Assembly (NCBI GenBank): GCA_025924495.1
Contig: JAICIG010000242.1
Coordinates: forward strand, 1 to 11,925
Direction of reading: 5' to 3'
DNA length: 11,925 nucleotides
DNA from: Pirellulales bacterium
GTDB lineage: Bacteria; Planctomycetota; Planctomycetia; Pirellulales; JAICIG01
In this document: piece by piece, positions 1 through 6,942 of the stretch
How positions within the stretch are numbered: the stretch's first letter is position 1
How the letters are laid out: each line of letters starts with the position of its first letter
Position numbers and translations under genes: made by a program
The notes under the pieces: generated by a model
Told to the model about the DNA's origin: nothing
Seen by the model: the letters and a program-made list of their open reading frames with translations, nothing else
The model's database searches: none

Positions 1-846
1 ACGCCGCACGCCCTGAGTTCGCTTCCCCGGCGAACTCTCCGAGAACGGGCGCGGGGGGTATACCGGAACCGCGTGCGGCCTTACCTTCCTGCCGCCGTAC
101 ATCGCTGCCTGGCAGTCGGTAGCCGGCCGGTAGTCGCCCGCAACGAGCCGGCGGCGCCGGAACGCTTCCCGCTCCCCTTCCAGGAAACAAACGGAGTTGA
201 ACTGTCGGGCATCGTCTATACGAGCATTTTCAATCCTTTCGATCTGCGGAAGAACTGGCAGGATTTGCTCGCCGCTTTCCTTAAGGCTCTGGGAGATAAA
301 GAAGACGCCACGTTGGTGCTCAAGCTGGCCGTGAGCAAGACAATGGCCCGCGAAGGGCTATACAACCTCTTCTGTCATTACCAGCGATTGAGAATCAGGC
401 ATCGCGCGAAGGTAGTTGTCATTGCGTCGTACCTCTCCGACGACCAGATGCTGGAGCTTGCCGAGGCGAGTTCCTTCTATCTGAATACATCACTGGCCGA
501 AGGCGCCTGTCTTCCGCTACAAGACTTTCTGGCAGCGGGCCGGCCTGGCATTGCTCCCGCCCACACGGCGATGTCGGAATACATCGACGGCGAATTGGCG
601 TTTGTCGTCGATTCACGCAGCGAACCGACGCACTGGCCGTGGGACCCAGAACGACGTCCGGCCACCGTGTGGAATCGAGTGCTACGTCCATCGCTCGAAC
701 GGCAACTGCGGGCCAGCTATGAAACAGTCAAAGATGACGCCAGGCGCTATCGTCAAATGGCCGCTTGCGGCCGCGAACGCATGAATGCCTTAGCGAGCGC
801 CGAAAGCGTATGGCCGAAACTTGCAGGCGCACTTTCGACATTGTGA
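1..846 (+). CDS. Glycosyltransferase, GT-B fold family 1/4-like, 5'-truncated
   Basis: The frame is open from the first base, so the gene very probably begins upstream; a GTG at 73 is only an internal candidate. Counting codons from base 1, what remains is mostly the C-terminal, nucleotide-sugar-binding half of a GT-B enzyme. Visible landmarks are a beta strand followed by an RKNW segment near codon 80, typical of the donor-binding domain, and the acidic donor-site motif EGACLPLQD (E167 to D175). In family 4 enzymes this motif is usually E-x7-E, so the second acid is Asp here. A helical, Arg-rich tail follows. It should transfer a sugar from a nucleotide donor to a growing surface glycan in the cytoplasm. 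It sits 82 bases before the export permease, in the same direction, consistent with one operon. Donor and acceptor cannot be told from sequence. Confidence 0.8.
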   Translation, partial: TPHALSSLPRRTLRERARGVYRNRVRPYLPAAVHRCLAVGSRPVVARNEPAAPERFPLPFQETNGVELSGIVYTSIFNPFDLRKNWQDLLAAFLKALGDKEDATLVLKLAVSKTMAREGLYNLFCHYQRLRIRHRAKVVVIASYLSDDQMLELAEASSFYLNTSLAEGACLPLQDFLAAGRPGIAPAHTAMSEYIDGELAFVVDSRSEPTHWPWDPERRPATVWNRVLRPSLERQLRASYETVKDDARRYRQMAACGRERMNALASAESVWPKLAGALSTL

Positions 847-918
847 TGGCTGCCCGCGGCGGCAAAAAGCTAGTAAGCCTTCGCTGAGACGTTCGAGTTT
901 GAATGGAATCCTGAAAGC

Positions 919-924
919 AGGTGA
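919..924 (+). promoter_or_regulatory. Ribosome binding site fixing the permease start
   Basis: AGGTGA, matching the 3' end of the anti-Shine-Dalgarno complement, lies 4 bases before the ATG at 929. The permease frame is open back to 821, so this site decides the start. The preceding AAAGC is also found before the gene at 4338. Confidence 0.6.
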
Positions 925-928
925 ATCG

Positions 929-1711
929 ATGCAGGGCTATATTGCGGCGGTTTGGCGCTGCCGCCACTTCTGGTTGTCGCTGGTCAAAATGGACCTGCGC
1001 ACCCGCTATCGTCGCTCGATCCTGGGGCTAGGCTGGTCGTTATTGCACCCTATCGCCATGACAACCGTGCTTTGCACGGTCTTTCATGGCCTGTTCAAGA
1101 TGGACGTCGCCGACTATGGACCCTTTCTACTTTCCGGCCTGACGCTTTGGGGCTTCATTACGGCTTCGGTCACCCAAGGTTGCGATTGTTTCTACAACGG
1201 CGAAAATTACATCCGTCAGTTCCCGGCGCCGATGGCAATCTATCCGCTGCGCACCGTGTTAGGCGCGGCGTTTCATTTTTTGGTTGCCTTGTGCGTAGTG
1301 ATTGCGTTGACCTGGGGCTTCAGAGGCTTCGGCAACGTTCCCGTGCTCATCAGCCTGGTTCCATCGTTCCTGCTGCTGCTGGTGTTTGGCTGGTCGCTGG
1401 CCGTGCTATCGGGCTCGGTCAGCGTGATCTTTCCCGACATGAAGCACTTGCTCGACATCGGTATGCAAATCGTCTTTTACGCTACGCCGATCATGTATCC
1501 GGCCGACGCCATGAAGGACAAGGGGCTAACTTGGCTGATGAAGTATAACCCCGTGGTCGCTTGGCTCGATTTGTTCCGCCATCCGCTCTTAAACGGAAGT
1601 TTTCCGACTCTGAACAATTACCTGATCGCCGGGGGGACGGCGGCGTTCGTGGCGGCGGCTGCAGTTCTGACCTTATCGAGATTGCAGCGTCAGCTGATCT
1701 TCTATCTGTAG
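929..1711 (+). CDS. ABC-2 type polysaccharide export permease (Wzm/TagG family)
   Basis: This 260-residue protein should be the membrane subunit of an ABC exporter that moves a lipid-linked glycan (O-antigen, capsule or teichoic-acid-like) across the inner membrane. Six hydrophobic segments are visible at roughly residues 35-57, 64-84, 107-130, 138-163, 177-192 and 234-252, the usual number for this family. The family-typical cytoplasmic N-terminal motif RYRRSILGLGWSLLHP is at 26-41; YATPIMYPAD (184-193) and YNPVVAWLDLFR (206-217) are also typical of Wzm/TagG proteins. The length matches the family. The ATG at 929 was chosen over the longer frame from 821 because the extra residues are non-hydrophobic, overlap the previous gene, and an AGGTGA site precedes 929. 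The ATPase partner is not adjacent but 3.1 kb downstream. The next gene starts 14 bases after the stop. Confidence 0.92.
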   Translation: MQGYIAAVWRCRHFWLSLVKMDLRTRYRRSILGLGWSLLHPIAMTTVLCTVFHGLFKMDVADYGPFLLSGLTLWGFITASVTQGCDCFYNGENYIRQFPAPMAIYPLRTVLGAAFHFLVALCVVIALTWGFRGFGNVPVLISLVPSFLLLLVFGWSLAVLSGSVSVIFPDMKHLLDIGMQIVFYATPIMYPADAMKDKGLTWLMKYNPVVAWLDLFRHPLLNGSFPTLNNYLIAGGTAAFVAAAAVLTLSRLQRQLIFYL

Positions 1712-1725
1712 ACGATGGGGCAGCT

Positions 1726-4227
1726 ATGCGAATTGGCATTGATATGTTGGGCAACCAGTCCTCGAGCCGCAATCGAGGCATCGGTCGCTACACGCGCAAC
1801 CTCGTCAGCCAGTTGCTTGCGCGCCATCCACAGCACGAGTATGTGCTGTATCACTACGAAGGACTGCCGGGCATGGATGACGCCTGGCCAGGAAACCCGG
1901 AACTGCGGTTAGTTTGTTGCGATGCCGTCGACGGGACGCTCCGCGAGTGCGCCGAGCACATCGCGGCCAACCGGCGCGATCGTATCGACGTGCTACTGCA
2001 AACGACGCCTCTGGAATGCTACCGGGGACATATGCCGCCGGCAAAAACGCTCGGCAGCCCGAAGCTTGCAGCAATACTTTACGACCTGATTCCAATGCTG
2101 TTTCAGGATCTGTATCTCCGCGAGGTGCGGTATTCGCAGCATTATTACCAAGCTATCCGGCAGCTGCGACAATACGATGTGTTGCTGGCCATTTCTGAAG
2201 CCAGTCGCCGCGACGGGATGCGCGTGTTAGAAATGTCTGCCGAACAAGTCGTGAACATCGGAGCGGCGAGCAACCGGGAGTTCTTCTTCCCGGATCGCTC
2301 ACAGCCCGTCCCAGCAGCGACGCACCAGGTTTTGCGCAGGTTCGGGATTGGCGGCGAGTTCGTTTATTGCTTGAGCGGCCTCGACGCGCGCAAGAATCTG
2401 TTGGGATTGATGCAGGCATTCGCCCTGTTGAAAACCGAGCTGCGCCAGCGTTACCAGCTGGTTATTACCTGCTCGATGAGCGCGGATGAGCATGTTCATT
2501 GGCATGAGCAGGGGCGCAAGCTCGGTATCCAGGATCGGCTGGTGCTGACGAATTTCATCCCGGACGAGGTCATTCGGATTCTTTACCAGCGCTGCTCGGC
2601 ATTCGTATTTCCATCGCTGTATGAGGGCTTCGGGCTGCCGATTCTGGAAGCCATGCATTGCGGCGCCCCTGTCGCGGCCGGACGAAACTCTTCGCAAGAG
2701 GAGGTTGTCGGCGAAGCCGGTCTGTTGATCGAGGCCGAATCGCCGACCGACATTTGCGCCAAGCTGACGCGGTTGCTCGAAGATACAGAACTCGCCGAAT
2801 CGCTGCGCGTGCTCGGACCGCGGCGAGCCCAGGAGTTTTCCTGGGAATCAACGGCGGATCGCGCGGTTGAAGCGCTGGAGCGAACCGTTCGCATCGGCAC
2901 AACGCTTTGGCGCAAAAAGGCCCGCGTGATGGAACCTAAGCGGCGCATCGCCTACTTCTCTCCTTTGCCTCCCAAACGCTCAGGCATTTCAGATTATTCG
3001 CAAGCATTGCTGGCCGAATTGCGCCGACACTACGTCGTCGACCTGTATCACGAGCCCGGTTATGTTCCGCATTTGAGCCTGGCTTCACCCGATTTCGCCT
3101 GCCACGACTATCGGCTTTTCGCCCGTTACGATCGCGCCTTGAGCTATCGCGGCGTCGTCTACCAGATGGGCAATTCCAAGTACCATGGCTTCGTCTATGA
3201 AACGCTGCTGCGTCGGCCGGGCGTCATCGTCTTGCACGACCTGGTGCTCACGGGTTTTCACTACTGGTACGGGTTGCAACCGCAAGCAGACCCTGACCAC
3301 TTTGCGGCGGAACTGGGACGGGAAAATCCCGCACTTGCCGCCGAGTATTTGATGAACCGAGAGCAATGGGGACTCGAGCCGGGCGGCGTGATCGGCGCCT
3401 GTAATCGGCGCGGAGCGAGGCTCAGCGGCGAGGTATTGGCGCAGGCCGCCGGCGTTATTGTCCACGATGTCTGGGGGGCTCAGCAAATCCGTCAGCGCTC
3501 TCCACACCTCGCAGACTTGACCGCCGTTGTTCCACACGGCGCCGAGATTCAACAACTTCCCTACGAGCGTCGGGCCGAAATCCGGCATCGGTTTGGGCTT
3601 CCAGACGATGCGTTGCTATTTGGATGTTTCGGCATCTTGCACCGCTCAAAATGCAATGTCGAGGCCATCCAGGCGTTTGCCGCCGTTGCATCGCGGCATC
3701 CCAAGGCAGTCTTGGTCTTTGTGGGGCAAGACCTCGGAGAAGGCGAAGCGCAGGCAAAATCGGCAAGTTTGGGGCTGCAGGAGCGCGTGCGATTTTTCGG
3801 TCATGCCCCGATCAGTACTTTTCGTGAGTTGGCGGCCGCAGCGGACATTGGCATCAACCTGCGCCGCCCCCCTACGAACGGCGAGACCTCCGGGGCTCTG
3901 CTCACATTGCTAAGTGCGGGTACGCCCACCATCGTGATTGACGTTGATACTTTCTCCAGTTATCCGGATGATGTCGTGCGCAAGGTGTCCTGGAGCGCGG
4001 ATCCGACGCCCGCGATTGAGCGCGCAATGCTCGAACTGGCGGGCCATATCGACCGGCGGGCTCAGTTGGGACGCACTGCTTTGAACTACGTACGTCAGAA
4101 CCACAGCTGGTCGCACGCAGCGGAATTATATGTTGAATCGATCGAACATGCGTACGAGCGCGAATGCGCCGAGCGGCGCCTGGCGGCAGAGCGATCACTC
4201 GAGGCAAACAAGCACGCGGCGGCATGA
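1726..4227 (+). CDS. Tandem two-domain glycosyltransferase (GT4-like plus second GT-B unit)
   Basis: This 833-residue protein carries two complete GT-B glycosyltransferase units. Unit 1 (about 1-390) starts MRIGIDMLG and has a glycine-rich acceptor-side loop, a DARKN segment, and the family-4 E-x7-E donor motif EGFGLPILE (E300, E308). Unit 2 (402-833) begins with RRIAYFSPLPPKRSGISDYS, a natural N-terminus for this enzyme type. It has a VLHDLVL strand-turn near H504-D505 and the donor-site motif NGETSGALL with E720, where the second acid is absent, as is common in that subfamily. The units are joined by a short basic linker (389-401). Two successive sugar transfers on the same export glycan are likely but not shown. 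The ATG at 1726, with GGGG upstream, was preferred to an upstream frame from 1561 that overlaps the permease and lacks homology. Unit 1 is paralogous to the gene at 5631. The fusion may reflect a one-base change (see findings). Confidence 0.9.
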   Translation: MRIGIDMLGNQSSSRNRGIGRYTRNLVSQLLARHPQHEYVLYHYEGLPGMDDAWPGNPELRLVCCDAVDGTLRECAEHIAANRRDRIDVLLQTTPLECYRGHMPPAKTLGSPKLAAILYDLIPMLFQDLYLREVRYSQHYYQAIRQLRQYDVLLAISEASRRDGMRVLEMSAEQVVNIGAASNREFFFPDRSQPVPAATHQVLRRFGIGGEFVYCLSGLDARKNLLGLMQAFALLKTELRQRYQLVITCSMSADEHVHWHEQGRKLGIQDRLVLTNFIPDEVIRILYQRCSAFVFPSLYEGFGLPILEAMHCGAPVAAGRNSSQEEVVGEAGLLIEAESPTDICAKLTRLLEDTELAESLRVLGPRRAQEFSWESTADRAVEALERTVRIGTTLWRKKARVMEPKRRIAYFSPLPPKRSGISDYSQALLAELRRHYVVDLYHEPGYVPHLSLASPDFACHDYRLFARYDRALSYRGVVYQMGNSKYHGFVYETLLRRPGVIVLHDLVLTGFHYWYGLQPQADPDHFAAELGRENPALAAEYLMNREQWGLEPGGVIGACNRRGARLSGEVLAQAAGVIVHDVWGAQQIRQRSPHLADLTAVVPHGAEIQQLPYERRAEIRHRFGLPDDALLFGCFGILHRSKCNVEAIQAFAAVASRHPKAVLVFVGQDLGEGEAQAKSASLGLQERVRFFGHAPISTFRELAAAADIGINLRRPPTNGETSGALLTLLSAGTPTIVIDVDTFSSYPDDVVRKVSWSADPTPAIERAMLELAGHIDRRAQLGRTALNYVRQNHSWSHAAELYVESIEHAYERECAERRLAAERSLEANKHAAA
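2914..2931 (+). promoter_or_regulatory. Possible internal translation start of the second glycosyltransferase unit
   Basis: AAAAAGG at 2914-2920 is followed after 8 bases by an in-frame ATG at 2929 (Met402), exactly where the second GT-B unit begins. The ATG is preceded by TG, giving the TGATG stop/start overlap common in bacterial operons, but the TGA is not in the frame of unit 1. The site could permit separate synthesis of a 432-residue enzyme. This is inferred from position only. Confidence 0.35.
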
Positions 4228-4325
4228 CCGTGCAGCGAGTCCATCGCGTTGACGGCTTTGCGTTGAAATCCGGACGACAAATGGCACTAGACGCAGGCGG
4301 GCTCGATGTCAGCAATCGCCAAAGC

Positions 4326-4329
4326 AGGA
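4326..4329 (+). promoter_or_regulatory. Ribosome binding site of the coiled-coil protein gene
   Basis: AGGA lies 8 bases before the ATG at 4338, inside an AAAGCAGGAA stretch that resembles the leader of the permease gene. It supports 4338 as the true start. Confidence 0.45.
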
Positions 4330-4337
4330 ACTGAATC

Positions 4338-4772
4338 ATGACCGTTGCGACGAAAACAGGCGAGGCGATGCGGGCGGAACAACCGCGTTCGGACGGCGCA
4401 AGAGCGTCGGCCGTTCGATCGACGCTCAGGTTCCTATGCGTGGCCCCATTAAGGCTGCTATGGCAGTTGACGCGGCCGATTCGGCGTCCCTTGGTGGCCA
4501 GGTTCGACCGCCGCATCGTCGATTTGATGGGGGCCGACTTCCGGGCCCTATCCGAGCAGATGAATTGCCTTTCGACCCAGGTCCTGCAATCGAATGAGTG
4601 TCACTTGAATACAGTCCGCGAAATGAACGTCTTTGTTGAAGGGCTCGTACGCGAAGTGGCAAGATTGCAGTCACAAATGTTGGCGTTGTCGCAGTTGTGC
4701 GCTCAAAACCTGTCCCGCGAGAGCGAACCAGCCTCCTGGTATGAACCTGAAGAAATTGCCGACGCTCCGTAG
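4338..4772 (+). CDS. Hypothetical basic, coiled-coil protein in the glycan export cluster
   Basis: I do not recognise this 144-residue protein. Three parts can be seen. Residues 1-28 are polar and probably flexible. Residues 29-60 form a strongly basic amphipathic stretch (LRFLCVAPLRLLWQLTRPIRRPL and onward), too charged for a confident transmembrane helix but suited to lying on the inner face of a membrane. Residues 65-122 have heptad-like Leu, Met and Val spacing and look like a coiled coil, followed by an acidic tail (128-144). It lies 110 bases after the tandem glycosyltransferase and 67 bases before the transporter ATPase, all in the same direction. An ATG at 4338 with an AGGA site supports the start. 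A role as scaffold or membrane anchor for the glycan machinery is a guess from position and shape. No enzyme motif is visible. Confidence 0.65.
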   Translation: MTVATKTGEAMRAEQPRSDGARASAVRSTLRFLCVAPLRLLWQLTRPIRRPLVARFDRRIVDLMGADFRALSEQMNCLSTQVLQSNECHLNTVREMNVFVEGLVREVARLQSQMLALSQLCAQNLSRESEPASWYEPEEIADAP

Positions 4773-4839
4773 TCGCGCACATGAGCGTCGCCAACGCAAA
4801 GTACCTCATAGACGCCCGTCGTTTAGGAACTCGCACGCT

Positions 4840-5598
4840 ATGGCCAAGATTACATTGGACGACGTCAGTTTGACCTTCGACGTCCGCCAGAATTCCAAGA
4901 TTACGCTTAAGGAATTCGTAGTGCAGCGCATGTTCCGCCGAGTAGGCCGCGAACGGATGCAGGTTCGCGCCTTGCAAAACGTCAGCTTCAAGATCGACGA
5001 AGGTCAGCGCGTCGGCATCATCGGACACAACGGCGCCGGCAAAAGCACGCTGCTGCGTTTGCTGGCGGGCATTTATCCTCCGTCTTCTGGCGAGCGGCTC
5101 GTCGAAGGGCATATCAGTTCATTGTTCGATATTGCGCTAGGCTTCGAGGGGGAGGCCAGCGGCTGGGAAAACATCGGGTTTCGCAGCTACCTGCAAGGGG
5201 AAACGCCGACAACGATCAAGGATAAGATCCAACCGATCGCTGAGTTCAGTGAATTGGGCGACTTCTTGAAGATGCCCGTGCGTTACTATTCCGCCGGGAT
5301 GGCAGTGCGACTGGCATTCTCGATCGCCACGGCGATCGAGCCGGAAATCTTGCTCGTGGACGAAGTGCTCTCCGTCGGAGACATGGCCTTCCAGGACAAG
5401 GCTCGTCGCCGCATGTACGAAATGATGTCCAAGGCCAAGATCATCGTGATGGTGAGTCATGACCTGAGTTCAATCAAGAAACTATGCGACCAGGTCATCT
5501 GGATGGAGCATGGAACTGTGCGCGAGATTGGCCCTGCCTCGGCGGTGATTGGCTCCTACACGCGCGCCGTGCATGGCGGCAGCCAGTTGGCTGCCTGA
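4840..5598 (+). CDS. ABC transporter ATP-binding protein, polysaccharide export (Wzt/TagH/KpsT type)
   Basis: This 252-residue ATPase should power export of the glycan through the permease at 929. All core motifs are present: Walker A GHNGAGKST (62-70), the family form of the signature YYSAGMAVRLAFS (149-161, with SAGM in place of LSGGQ), Walker B ILLVDE (170-175) and the switch His in VSHD (H207). The loop GIYPPSSGERLVEGHIS and the segment FDIALGFEGEASGWENI are typical of the Wzt/TagH branch rather than of drug or peptide ABC systems. The protein stops soon after the nucleotide-binding domain, so it lacks the C-terminal glycan-binding beta-sandwich of O9a-type Wzt. The ATG at 4840, with AGGA at 4825-4828, was chosen because the longer frame from 4633 overlaps the preceding gene in another frame and has no family similarity. 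Confidence 0.93.
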   Translation: MAKITLDDVSLTFDVRQNSKITLKEFVVQRMFRRVGRERMQVRALQNVSFKIDEGQRVGIIGHNGAGKSTLLRLLAGIYPPSSGERLVEGHISSLFDIALGFEGEASGWENIGFRSYLQGETPTTIKDKIQPIAEFSELGDFLKMPVRYYSAGMAVRLAFSIATAIEPEILLVDEVLSVGDMAFQDKARRRMYEMMSKAKIIVMVSHDLSSIKKLCDQVIWMEHGTVREIGPASAVIGSYTRAVHGGSQLAA

Positions 5599-5630
5599 GC
5601 GGTTTCATTTCCTCTTGGGCGACAGCGGCT

Positions 5631-6902
5631 ATGCGTATCGGCGTCGATATGCTGGGCATTCAATCGGCGGGCCGAACGCGCGGCGTCGGACGCTTCACGC
5701 GACGTTTGGTCAGCGAACTGATCGCCCGTCGGCCTCAGAGCGAGTTTGTGCTCTATTTTTATGCCGGACATCCCGGCGCTGATGAGGCCTTCCCTGGCGC
5801 AGCGTGCGTCAAAGCCATGCCGCGCGATGACGCGCAAGGCGGCCTGTATCGCACCGCACGGCGGCTGGCGGATCAAAATTTCGACCGTCTCGATGCGTTG
5901 CTCTTGACTAATCCGCTCGAGAATTTTTGCGGTTATCAACCCCCGCTGCCGCCGGCAAGCGGTCTGCGTATGGGGGCGATCGTCTACGACCTGATTCCCG
6001 CAATCTTTCCCGAGCAGTACCTGCAACATCCGGGCATCGCGAGAGCTTACGGGCAGGCGCTCGACGCGCTGTCGCGGTATGACTTGCTGCTGACGATTTC
6101 TGAGGCAGGCCGCCGGGACTGGCTCCGCCTAATCGGCGGCGCGCCAGAGCGAGTTGCGAACATCGGCGCGGCCAGCGATCCCGCCCAATTTACTCTGCGC
6201 ACAAGTCGGAACGCCTCTGCGGATACCAGGCAGTTGCTCGAGCGGCATGGCATCAGCGCCCCTTTTATATTCAGCCTGACGGCGCTCGACCATCGGAAAA
6301 ACCTGCGGGGCGTACTGGCGGCCTACGAATTGCTTCCTCGCATACTGCAAGAATCGCATCAACTCGTGCTGACTTGTGCCATGAGTTCGAAAGATGACTA
6401 CGCTCGGGTGAGCAGCCTTGTCGCTCAATCGCCAATTGCCCGTCGTGTTATCTTGACGGGTCCTCTCGACGACGACGAACTGCGACTGTTATACCAGCAT
6501 TGCGCAGTTTTCCTCTTCCCTTCGCGGTATGAAGGTTTCGGGCTGCCAATTCTGGAGGCAATGCAATGTGGCGCGCCGGTCGTCGCGGGAAGGAATTCGT
6601 CGCAGATCGAAGTCGTGGGCGGCGCGGGCTTGCTGGCCGACATTGATCGGCCCGAGGAGGTGACGGCAAGCCTGCAGAAAGTCTTGGAAGACGCAACGTT
6701 TTCCCAAAGTCTACGATTGGCCGGCCCTCGGCAAGCTCGGCAGTTCTCCTGGGAGAAGACGGCCGAACTGTGCATTGCGGCGATCGAGCGAACGGTCGCC
6801 GCTCCCCCCGCCGCCGGCCGCTTGCGTCGCTTCTTGGCACGAGGGCATCGAGCGGTCAATCATCGCCTCGCCTGGCGGCGGACGCTGAAGCGCTGCGCTT
6901 GA
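5631..6902 (+). CDS. Glycosyltransferase family 4-like, paralogue of the tandem enzyme's first unit
   Basis: This 423-residue GT-B enzyme begins MRIGVDMLG and matches unit 1 of the gene at 1726 along its length: by hand, 37 of the first 56 residues are identical. It shares YDLIP, DHRKN (DARKN in unit 1), the E-x7-E donor motif EGFGLPILE (E301, E309), the adjoining GAPVVAGRNSSQ loop, and the closing FSWE...ERTV. It probably adds a sugar to the same glycan in the cytoplasm; since the donor-site motif is so alike, the donor may be the same or close. After the shared region it has its own tail (390-423) rich in Arg, possibly a membrane-contacting helix. It starts 32 bases after the ATPase stop and is the last gene of the cluster. 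The ATG at 5631 was chosen over an upstream frame from 5484, which lies inside the ATPase gene. Confidence 0.92.
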   Translation: MRIGVDMLGIQSAGRTRGVGRFTRRLVSELIARRPQSEFVLYFYAGHPGADEAFPGAACVKAMPRDDAQGGLYRTARRLADQNFDRLDALLLTNPLENFCGYQPPLPPASGLRMGAIVYDLIPAIFPEQYLQHPGIARAYGQALDALSRYDLLLTISEAGRRDWLRLIGGAPERVANIGAASDPAQFTLRTSRNASADTRQLLERHGISAPFIFSLTALDHRKNLRGVLAAYELLPRILQESHQLVLTCAMSSKDDYARVSSLVAQSPIARRVILTGPLDDDELRLLYQHCAVFLFPSRYEGFGLPILEAMQCGAPVVAGRNSSQIEVVGGAGLLADIDRPEEVTASLQKVLEDATFSQSLRLAGPRQARQFSWEKTAELCIAAIERTVAAPPAAGRLRRFLARGHRAVNHRLAWRRTLKRCA

Positions 6903-6942
6903 TTCCTCATCGCGAAGCACGTGGCGCCGACTTGTCGACGGC

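Noticed and set aside
952..1548. Plus-strand frame (198 codons) inside the permease gene
   Set aside because: It overlaps the permease in another frame, is Arg-rich and has no membrane segments or motifs.
1561..1725. N-terminal extension of the tandem glycosyltransferase
   Set aside because: It overlaps the 3' end of the permease gene and adds low-complexity Gly/Arg sequence; the ATG at 1726 matches the paralogue's start.
4633..4839. N-terminal extension of the ATPase
   Set aside because: It overlaps the coiled-coil gene in another frame and does not look like a Wzt N-terminus; MAKITLDDVS at 4840 does.
4782..4874. Small frame of 30 codons before and into the ATPase gene
   Set aside because: It has no good ribosome binding site, overlaps the ATPase start and has no recognisable feature.
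4426..5112. Minus-strand frame (228 codons) across the coiled-coil and ATPase genes
   Set aside because: It runs opposite to the Walker A region of a clear ATPase and shows no family features.
5484..5630. N-terminal extension of the second glycosyltransferase
   Set aside because: It lies inside the ATPase gene in another frame; the paralogue also starts at the MRIG sequence.
6903..6942. Possible bidirectional terminator between converging genes
   Set aside because: The GCCGAC...GTCGACGGC stretch gives only a weak, bulged stem with no T-run, so I do not call it.
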